Shown here one piece after another: positions 1 through 5,080 of a stretch of DNA of 64,000 bases. This DNA is from Cyanobium sp. ATX 6F1 (GTDB lineage: Bacteria; Cyanobacteriota; Cyanobacteriia; PCC-6307; Cyanobiaceae). The stretch is from assembly GCF_024346315.1 (NCBI RefSeq), contig NZ_JAGQCS010000007.1:1-64000 (forward strand), read 5' to 3'. The notes beneath the pieces are model-generated. The model made no database searches, had not been told where the DNA came from, and saw only the letters and a program-made list of their open reading frames with translations. A program made the translations under genes and the position numbers. The number at the start of each line of letters is the position of its first letter. Within the stretch, counting starts at the first letter, position 1.

Positions 1-126
1 TAGCAGCGGCTGACTGAGGCCCATCGATGGGGCCCGGACAGCAGAAGGACGGAGTCTCAGCTATTCAGCTCAGGGGTCGATCCGCTGTGGCCAGGGGTTC
101 GCTGCTCAATTGGCAACAAACTCCTA

Positions 127-180
127 GGCGATCAGAGGGATCTCAACACTGCAGGGCACCCAGGCCACATCGATGCCGTG
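127..180 (-). pseudogene. ribH fragment (lumazine synthase remnant)
   Basis: About 49 of 54 bases match positions 4303-4383 inside intact ribH. The only gap is a 27-bp deletion between two ACATC-type direct repeats. On the minus strand it reads HGIDV-AWVPCSVEIPLIA and then stops at TAG, where the intact gene has [28 protein letters not shown]. Nine residues are lost in frame, consistent with slippage between short repeats, and the next Gln codon has become a stop. The flanks do not match ribH. It lies in the same orientation as the intact gene, so the pair forms direct repeats around the TA genes. It cannot make an enzyme. Confidence 0.85.
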
Positions 181-196
181 GCACCGGCTTGGACCG

Positions 197-232
197 AGTC
201 CTAAAATCTGTACAACGTGTACTTTTAGGACT
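197..232. repeat. Perfect 10-bp inverted repeat with nested hairpin
   Basis: The outer arms AGTCCTAAAA (197-206) and TTTTAGGACT (223-232) are perfectly complementary. Inside them GTACA (210-214) and TGTAC (218-222) form a second stem around an ACG loop, leaving TCT as a one-sided bulge. It is AT-rich compared with its surroundings and no gene ends next to it, so an ordinary terminator is unlikely. It may be the operator of a lost TA module, an element end or a recombination site. Confidence 0.7.
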
Positions 233-401
233 GGGCCGAAGTGGCGGCGGCCGTGTTGCTGCGACCTCTCGCCGTTGGATGGGGCGCAGCAGAGCTCCCA
301 AAGAGTCGGAATTTGCAAAGAGTTCGCTGAGGGATCACTCCATCACGGCAGCAGCACGCTGATGGGCCGGCTTTAAGCGCTGATTCTGACGAAATGAACC
401 A

Positions 402-428
402 GCATGATCGGATAAAATCCGATCATGC
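402..428. promoter_or_regulatory. AbiEi operator: perfect 12-bp inverted repeat across the start codon
   Basis: GCATGATCGGAT (402-413), spacer AAA, ATCCGATCATGC (417-428). The ATG of the AbiEi gene (425-427) lies inside the right arm. A -10-like TAAAAT (413-418) covers the centre, which would place transcription start near the A of the ATG, so the message may be leaderless. AbiEi antitoxins are known to repress their own operon through inverted repeats. Bound protein here would block both the promoter and the first codon. The autoregulation is inferred from family knowledge; the repeat is seen directly. Confidence 0.8.
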
Positions 429-1108
429 CGTCAAAAACAGACAATCTGGACCATCCGCTTCGGCGCTTCGGGGCTGTGCCGCTGGCACGGGACGTGCTCG
501 ATGAAGCACTCAGCGGTTACCGGCAGCCCAACGACAAGGTGAGTGAATGGCTGCGGGAAGGGGCACTGCAGCCGCTGCGACGCGGGCTCTACCTGGCGGG
601 GGCGCCCCTGCGAACCAGCCCGGCTTGCCTGCCCCTTATCGCCAATCATCTCTACGGCCCCTCCTGTGTATCCCTCGACTTTGCCCTGGCCTGGCATGGC
701 CTGATTCCCGAGGGGGTGGCGGAGGTGACCTCGGTGACCCCCAAGCCAAGCCGCAGGCTCAGCAACGCTCTGGGGCGCTTCACCTACCACCACCTGCCAC
801 TGCCCTACTACACGGTGGGCCAAGAACTGGGCCAGGCAGCCGATGGGCTCAGCTTCCTGATCGCCAGCCCCGCCAAGGCACTGTGTGATCGGCTGGTGCT
901 CAGCCGCCAGTTGGCGCCGTTGTCCCGCGGGGCCATGCGGCAGTGGCTGCTGGAGGACCTGCGGCTGGATCCCGATCAGCTGGGACTGCTCAACCTCGCC
1001 GCCATCCGCGCGTGCCTGGCCACCGGCTACAAGCGAAGGCAGCTGGGAACCTTGCTCAAGGTGATCGAAACGCTGCAGCAGGAGCTGGCCACGGAGCCCT
1101 CGCCATGA
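425..1108 (+). CDS. AbiEi-type antitoxin / transcriptional regulator (type IV TA)
   Basis: A 227-residue protein matching AbiEi: an N-terminal winged-helix-like part (RFGAVPLARDVLDEAL, then a basic LRRGLY turn) followed by the family segment SLDFALAWHGLIPEG and a C-terminal domain containing SPAKALCDRL. AbiEi proteins neutralise the AbiEii nucleotidyltransferase without a stable complex and repress the operon. No Shine-Dalgarno is apparent before the ATG, which sits inside the operator palindrome. The toxin gene follows 10 bp downstream. Such modules act in phage abortive infection or plasmid maintenance; which applies here is unknown. Confidence 0.85.
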   Translation: MPSKTDNLDHPLRRFGAVPLARDVLDEALSGYRQPNDKVSEWLREGALQPLRRGLYLAGAPLRTSPACLPLIANHLYGPSCVSLDFALAWHGLIPEGVAEVTSVTPKPSRRLSNALGRFTYHHLPLPYYTVGQELGQAADGLSFLIASPAKALCDRLVLSRQLAPLSRGAMRQWLLEDLRLDPDQLGLLNLAAIRACLATGYKRRQLGTLLKVIETLQQELATEPSP

Positions 1109-1118
1109 ACTCAGCACC

Positions 1119-1955
1119 ATGAACAGGGTGGTTGAGCAGATGCTGCAGCGGGTTCCCCTCGATAGCGATGCGGCGCGCAGCCAGGCGTTGCGGGAGGTGA
1201 TGCAGGAGCTTGCTCTGGCGGGGCTCTATCGCCGTGGTTTCTTTGGCAAAGCCGCGTTTTACGGCGGCACCTGCCTGCGCATCTTTCATCAGCTGCCGCG
1301 GTTTTCTGAGGATCTGGATTTCTCGCTCCTACAGCCAGATCCAAACTTCTCCCTGCAGCCCTATCTGCGGGGACTTACGGAGGAATTTGCCGCCCTGGGA
1401 ATTGATGTTGAGATCAAGGTAAAAACCAAGACGGCTCAAACAGCAATCCATTCAGCCTTTTTGAAAACAACCACCACCATCGTTCAGCTCGCAATCGGCA
1501 GCTCCAAAATGCTGAAGATCAAACTTGAGGTCGACTCAGAACCCCCCCTGGGATTCAGCACCGAGGAGAAGCTCCTGCTGCAACCCTATTCCTTTTACGT
1601 TAAATGTTTCAGCCTGCCCGATTTATTCGCAGGCAAAATGCATGCGGTGTTGTTCAGGCAGTGGCAGCAGCGGATCAAAGGCCGTGACTGGTTCGATCTG
1701 GAGTGGTATGTGCGCCAAGGCAACCCCCTGCATCTGGATCACCTGGCTGAGCGGGCTCGCCAGAGCGGCCATTGGCCAGCGGATCAGCCCTTTACGGCAT
1801 CAACGCTGCAGGCGTTGCTGGATGAGCGCATCGCCCGCCTGGATGTTGCCAATGCCCGCATGGACATTGAACGCTTCATTCCCGACCCCCACCCACTGGC
1901 CATCTGGTCGACGGACTACTTCCACCAGCTTGGCCGTCGCATCACAACGGTCTGA
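1119..1955 (+). CDS. AbiEii-type toxin, nucleotidyltransferase (type IV TA)
   Basis: A 278-residue protein with DNA polymerase beta-like nucleotidyltransferase motifs: GGTCLR at about 49-54, RFSEDLDFSL at about 61-70 with the metal-binding acidic pair, then KLEVDSEPP, KMHAVLFR and GRDWFDLEW. These are the conserved AbiEii/AbiGii blocks. Related toxins (MenT family) add nucleotides to tRNA acceptor ends. All motifs are intact, so the toxin is probably functional and held in check by AbiEi. The middle third is less GC-rich than its neighbours, consistent with recent transfer. Confidence 0.85.
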   Translation: MNRVVEQMLQRVPLDSDAARSQALREVMQELALAGLYRRGFFGKAAFYGGTCLRIFHQLPRFSEDLDFSLLQPDPNFSLQPYLRGLTEEFAALGIDVEIKVKTKTAQTAIHSAFLKTTTTIVQLAIGSSKMLKIKLEVDSEPPLGFSTEEKLLLQPYSFYVKCFSLPDLFAGKMHAVLFRQWQQRIKGRDWFDLEWYVRQGNPLHLDHLAERARQSGHWPADQPFTASTLQALLDERIARLDVANARMDIERFIPDPHPLAIWSTDYFHQLGRRITTV

Positions 1956-2028
1956 ACCTCTGGCCGGCCGATGCGTGTCTCGCGTCAAGCCCTGCATCTG
2001 GCGCTGATCGCGCCCTCGGCAGGTGGGT

Positions 2029-2430
2029 TCAGGCGGTGAACAAATCCAGGGGCCTCGCCACATCCGAAAAGGCCACGAGAATGGCGCGGTCCTCGGTGAC
2101 CAGCGGCACCCCCAGCTGCTGCGCAGCGGCAACGAACTCGCAGCCATAGGCACTGCAGCGGCTGCTGATGGCCAGCTGCAATACCTGCTCGGAGGTCACC
2201 GGTTCGTCCTGACCAGCCAGAAGCAGCTCAGCGCGTTCCATCAGCGCCACAGCGTCTGGGAGCTGCAGCAGGTCACGCCGCAGGTAGGTGGTGAGCACAT
2301 TGCGCCACTCGCTGCGCCAGAGCGGAGGTGCTGCCCAACAGGGTTGATGGAGCAACAGGGCTTCTGCCAACGTTGTCTTGGGCCCCGGCAGCAGCAGATA
2401 GGCCAACACGTTGGTGTCGACGACGATCAA
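2029..2430 (-). CDS. VapC-family PIN ribonuclease toxin
   Basis: A 133-residue PIN domain. It begins MIVVDTNVLAYLL with the first catalytic Asp, carries SEWRNVL as the middle acidic motif, and ends with CEFVAAAQQLGVPLVTEDRAIL supplying the later acidic residues. VapC toxins cleave RNA, often tRNA, when antitoxin is lost. Its ATG overlaps the stop of the upstream antitoxin by 4 bp, the usual layout for balanced translation. Convergent with the AbiE operon. The RNA target cannot be read from the sequence. Confidence 0.85.
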   Translation of the reverse strand: MIVVDTNVLAYLLLPGPKTTLAEALLLHQPCWAAPPLWRSEWRNVLTTYLRRDLLQLPDAVALMERAELLLAGQDEPVTSEQVLQLAISSRCSAYGCEFVAAAQQLGVPLVTEDRAILVAFSDVARPLDLFTA

Positions 2431-2672
2431 GGTCGCCCCTCGCGCTTGAAGGCATCGATCTCGGCCGGATCAAAGCTGTGCTGGCCAAGGCTGTTGCGCA
2501 AGGCGCGGATCTCCGCCAGCTGCTGCTCCACAGCCAAGGGCCCATGGCCCAAGCCGGCTTCCAGGCAAACGATGGCTTCGTTGTTGAGGCTGCGCCGATG
2601 CCGCTTGGCTGCTGCTGCCAGCCGGGCATGGAGCAGGTCGGGCAGGTTCTTGAGCGTGATGGTTTTGGCCAT
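2427..2672 (-). CDS. FitA/VapB-like ribbon-helix-helix antitoxin
   Basis: An 81-residue protein starting MAKTITLKNLPDLLHARL. The opening beta strand and the downstream RSLNNEAIVCLE helix are typical of Arc/MetJ-type ribbon-helix-helix antitoxins paired with PIN toxins. I chose the ATG at 2672, although the frame stays open further upstream, because the RHH strand begins there and the operator palindrome lies just before it. The C-terminal half (AEIRALRNSL to FKREGRP) should wrap the VapC partner encoded 4 bp into its end. Confidence 0.85.
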   Translation of the reverse strand: MAKTITLKNLPDLLHARLAAAAKRHRRSLNNEAIVCLEAGLGHGPLAVEQQLAEIRALRNSLGQHSFDPAEIDAFKREGRP

Positions 2673-2698
2673 GGCAGCCAGCGATCTCGCAGCAATGC

Positions 2699-2722
2699 AA
2701 CCATTATGGATCCATTCTGGTT
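2699..2722. promoter_or_regulatory. Palindromic operator/promoter of the minus-strand vapBC-like pair
   Basis: AACCA-tt-ATGGATCCAT-tc-TGGTT is a 24-bp interrupted palindrome with a perfect 10-bp core (2706-2715). On the minus strand CATAAT (2703-2708) fits a -10 box inside it, 31 bp before the antitoxin ATG. RHH antitoxins bind such palindromes to repress their own operon. The binding itself is inferred. Confidence 0.7.
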
Positions 2723-2848
2723 TCTGGCGGCCCATGGGCATGGCCCGGTCAGCATTGCGCTGGGTATTGGTTGATTTGTCAATCCATGGCCATGAAGCGG
2801 ATGGGTCCGGCGCAGGCCAAGATCCGACGCAAGAAGGCAGCAATGATT

Positions 2849-2870
2849 AGACTAGTCATCTAACTAGTCT
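2849..2870. promoter_or_regulatory. Operator palindrome before the Phd/VapC pair
   Basis: AGACTAGT (2849-2856) and ACTAGTCT (2863-2870) form a perfect 8-bp inverted repeat with a 6-bp spacer, ending 16 bp before the phd-like ATG. Including flanks, TTAGACTAGT pairs with ACTAGTCTGA with one mismatch. Phd/YefM antitoxins bind palindromes of this layout at their own promoters. The role is inferred from position. Confidence 0.7.
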
Positions 2871-2886
2871 GAATGCGGAGTGCCCC

Positions 2887-3141
2887 ATGACGGTCTGGCC
2901 GGTCCAGCACGCAAAAGCGCGTTTCAGTGAGCTGCTCGATACGTGTCAACGTGAAGGGCCCCAGGTGGTATCGAAACGTGGCAGCGAAGCGGCTGTGCTG
3001 GTATCCATCGACGAATGGCGCCGTCTCCAGGCAGCCGCACAGCCCAGCCTGAAAGACCTGTTGCTGACCCCAGGCGCGCGTACCGAGGCGCTGGTTCCGC
3101 CCCGGGGCAAGGCCCGCCGGCGATCCCTGCTGGCTCTTTAG
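2887..3141 (+). CDS. Phd/YefM-family antitoxin
   Basis: An 84-residue protein with the Phd/YefM DNA-binding fold in its first 50 residues: VQHAKARFSELLDTC, then GPQVVSKRGSEAAVLVSIDEW. The remaining 30 residues are the basic, probably disordered toxin-binding tail. The operator palindrome lies just upstream. The PIN toxin starts 4 bp after the stop. It faces away from the neighbouring vapBC-like pair across a 214-bp control region that carries both operators. Confidence 0.85.
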   Translation: MTVWPVQHAKARFSELLDTCQREGPQVVSKRGSEAAVLVSIDEWRRLQAAAQPSLKDLLLTPGARTEALVPPRGKARRRSLLAL

Positions 3142-3145
3142 ACCG

Positions 3146-3568
3146 GTGGTATTTCTGCTCGACACCAATGTGGTTTCGGAGCTGCGTAAGCCGCGGCCCC
3201 ACGGCGCCGTGCTCGCCTGGCTCCAGGGCGTTGACGATGCAGACCTCCACCTCGCCAGCGTGACCCTTGGCGAGATCCAGGCTGGCATCGAGCTCACCCG
3301 CGAACAGGACCCCGCCAAGGCCACCGAGATCGAACAGTGGCTCGTTCAGGTGAGCTGCACCTACAACATCCTGCCGATGGATGGAGCGGCTTTTCGCTGC
3401 TGGGCCCGACTCATGCAGCGGCAATCCGACACCCTCTACGAGGACGCGATGATCGCTGCCATCGCCAGGGTTCACAAGCTCACCGTGGTCACCCGGAACG
3501 AGGCTGACTTCAGCCGCTTTGGGGTGGAGCTGATCAATCCATTCACCGCTACGGGCAGTGGGGCCTGA
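3146..3568 (+). CDS. VapC/FitB-like PIN ribonuclease toxin
   Basis: A 140-residue PIN domain: FLLDTNVVSELRKPRP (first Asp), TLGEIQAGIEL (Glu), YEDAMIAAIA (Asp) and TRNEADFSRFGV (last acidic residue) are all present. The start is a GTG, spaced to keep toxin output below that of the antitoxin. The FitB-like pattern (SELRKP, ITLGEIQ-type block, NEADF) pairs naturally with a Phd-type antitoxin. It is full length for the family and probably active. Confidence 0.87.
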   Translation: MVFLLDTNVVSELRKPRPHGAVLAWLQGVDDADLHLASVTLGEIQAGIELTREQDPAKATEIEQWLVQVSCTYNILPMDGAAFRCWARLMQRQSDTLYEDAMIAAIARVHKLTVVTRNEADFSRFGVELINPFTATGSGA

Positions 3569-3707
3569 GTCGGCGCCACAGCTTCTGGGAACTGGAGCAG
3601 GAACAGCCAGCACCGTGGTAATCGATTGCATCCGCTGCGAACCGGTCGGGCCCTGCCGGAGCTTTTCAGTGTTGCTTTGGGGAACTTGCACAGATGCACA
3701 ACTTCCT
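3569..3707. other. Non-coding stretch after the PIN toxin
   Basis: No gene, strong hairpin or recognisable fragment is seen here. It separates the intact Phd/VapC pair from the TA debris lying before ribH. Confidence 0.5.
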
Positions 3708-3782
3708 CAAATAGCTGGATTGCAAGGTCATCAGGCGTTTCTCCCGCTCCGCCACGAAGGCCAAGCAGGCCAGCACGTCCCC
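3708..3782 (-). pseudogene. Possible scrap of a DUF433-type antitoxin
   Basis: The minus strand reads DVLACLAFVAEREKRLMTL, which resembles the C-terminal end of DUF433 proteins (small HTH antitoxin-like proteins that pair with PIN-like DUF5615 toxins). No start or N-terminal domain lies upstream; the frame abuts the MNT remnant in a different reading frame. The identification is from memory of the family's C-terminus and is tentative. Confidence 0.4.
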
Positions 3783-3787
3783 ATGGG

Positions 3788-3985
3788 TGAGCTATCGAGT
3801 TCGGCGCCCAGCCTCAACAGATCGGCCACGTCCATGGACGGCGCCTCCAGGCAGAGATCAAGATCCGAGCCTGAGCGATGGCGCCCCATCGCCCTTGAGC
3901 CTTAGAGAACCACCCGCCGCAGAGTGGCCAAGGAACGCCCGTCATTCTCCAGCCGTTGCAGCCAGCGAACATCCTCATCAGCCAT
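3788..3985 (-). pseudogene. Decayed HEPN-MNT toxin-antitoxin fusion (HepT N-terminus joined to MntA core)
   Basis: On the minus strand an ATG at 3985 opens MADEDVRWLQRLENDGRSL, the typical beginning of HI0074-like HEPN toxins, and stops at TAA (3902-3904). In the same frame, directly after that TAA, comes GSRAMGRHRSGSDLDL, the nucleotidyltransferase signature of MNT antitoxins, continuing LCLEAP...DLLRLGAELD until it ends near 3788. Intact MNTs usually have Tyr or Phe before GSRA, so the TAA probably replaced an aromatic codon. The best reading is a deletion that fused hepT to mntA, followed by a nonsense mutation and loss of the 3' end. Confidence 0.75.
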
Positions 3986-4026
3986 ACCGGGCGCTCAACC
4001 TGGACTGGCTAAGTCTGGCGGATGCC

Positions 4027-4506
4027 CTAACCCGGCAACCCCGCCATCAAGCTCCCCATCTCCAGCGCCTGCAGCGCATAACTCCAGCCCAGGTTGCTCT
4101 TGATGCCCGCCCGCTCCAGGGCCTGCTGCAGGGTGTCGGTGGTCAGCACCCCGAAGATCACGGGGATTCCCGTCTCGCGCGCGACAGCCGCCACCCCCTT
4201 GCTGGCCTCGGCCACCACCACATCGAAATGGGGGGTGTCACCGCGGATCACGGCCCCCAGGGTGATCACCACCTGGTAGCGGCCGCTGGCGGCCAGGCGC
4301 TGGGCGATCAGAGGGATCTCGAAGCTGCCGGGCACCCAGGCCACATCCAGCTGCGTGCTGCCTTCGGACACATCAATGCCGTGACGGCTGAGGCAATCCA
4401 GGCAGCCACTCAGCAACCGGGAGGTGACCAGATCATTGAAACGGGCGACCACGACGGCGATCCGCAGGCCGCTGACCTCGGTGAACCGTCCTTCAAAGAT
4501 GGCCAA
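4027..4506 (-). CDS. ribH: 6,7-dimethyl-8-ribityllumazine synthase
   Basis: 159 residues. It condenses 5-amino-6-ribitylaminouracil with 3,4-dihydroxybutanone phosphate to lumazine, the penultimate step to riboflavin. Family blocks are present: ARFND near the N-terminus, [26 protein letters not shown] (substrate loop and catalytic His), [12 protein letters not shown] and KSNLGWSYA. Length is normal. It lies 4 bp behind psbZ on the same strand and is probably co-transcribed. A damaged copy of residues around [11 protein letters not shown] lies at 127-180. Confidence 0.97.
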   Translation of the reverse strand: MAIFEGRFTEVSGLRIAVVVARFNDLVTSRLLSGCLDCLSRHGIDVSEGSTQLDVAWVPGSFEIPLIAQRLAASGRYQVVITLGAVIRGDTPHFDVVVAEASKGVAAVARETGIPVIFGVLTTDTLQQALERAGIKSNLGWSYALQALEMGSLMAGLPG

Positions 4507-4510
4507 GGGG

Positions 4511-4699
4511 TCAGATGACGAAGAAGCTCATACCCCAGTTGAGCAGAACGAGGGCCACCCAAGCCCCTCCGCCCAGCAGAATCAGCCGGTTGGAGCGGCC
4601 GCTGTCATCGCTGCTGGCGTAGAGCACGGGAATAGCCACGATCAACGCGAAGGACAGCACCACCAGGGCCAGAACGGTGAGGGTGTTGAGGATCTGCAT
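4511..4699 (-). CDS. psbZ: Photosystem II protein Z (Ycf9)
   Basis: 62 residues, the normal PsbZ size. Two membrane helices (about 6-27 and 38-60) flank the short loop [10 protein letters not shown], and the protein ends WGMSFFVI as in other PsbZ. It is a peripheral core subunit of photosystem II that helps hold antenna proteins. GAAGGAC lies just before the ATG as a ribosome binding site. It leads a psbZ-ribH unit. Confidence 0.95.
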   Translation of the reverse strand: MQILNTLTVLALVVLSFALIVAIPVLYASSDDSGRSNRLILLGGGAWVALVLLNWGMSFFVI

Positions 4700-4787
4700 G
4701 GGTCCTTCGGGGGCCTGTGCGGGCTGGAAATGGATTGTCCCACGGCGTTTCGGCCGATTCTGAGGGCGTCTGCCGATCCTTCACAAC

Positions 4788-5045
4788 TTGTCGGGAGGGG
4801 TCCTGCGCGAGCACGGGGAAGGCCCGGCCCTGCAGGCCATCGCCTTGATGCAGCGCTCTGAGCTGGTGGCCTTGAGCCCCGAAATCGCCCTCCACGGGGC
4901 CCAGCTCAGCCTGGAGCTCAAGCTGCCCATGGCGGACAGCCTGATGCTCGCCACCGCCAAGGCCTGTGGTGCTCTCTTGATCACCCAGGACGCCGATTTC
5001 CGGGGGATCGCCGGGGTGCGCTGGCTGCCGAAAGCCCCCGGCTGA
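4788..5045 (+). pseudogene. Truncated PIN-domain (VapC-like) remnant
   Basis: The readable part, [20 protein letters not shown] then [23 protein letters not shown], is the second half of a PIN domain with two of the later acidic residues. The expected first strand with DTN/DSS and the middle Glu motif are missing: an in-frame stop lies at 4761-4763 and only a TTG can open the frame. No antitoxin is adjacent. It is probably a dead toxin gene. A short functional protein cannot be ruled out because the remaining frame is clean. Confidence 0.65.
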
Positions 5046-5080
5046 GCCACCTACGATCGCCCCCTTGGCAGGGGCACAAC

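Larger units (their letters stand above)
1..424. other. Gene-poor stretch upstream of the AbiE module
   Basis: No convincing intact gene is visible on either strand. The stretch holds a perfect 12-bp palindrome (CCCATCGATGGG, 20-31), a short decayed piece of ribH (127-180), a long perfect hairpin (197-232), and the AbiE promoter/operator at its right end. The open frames in it have no recognisable domain. I read it as the worn edge of an accessory island. Confidence 0.6.

Noticed and set aside
210-222. LexA-like box in the hairpin core (GTACAACGTGTAC)
   Set aside because: The cyanobacterial LexA pattern as I know it needs four bases between the GTAC and GTWC halves; here there are five, and no SOS gene is adjacent.
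124-318. 64-codon minus-strand open frame upstream of AbiE
   Set aside because: Only its last 19 codons have a match (the ribH fragment); the rest has no family resemblance and crosses the large hairpin.
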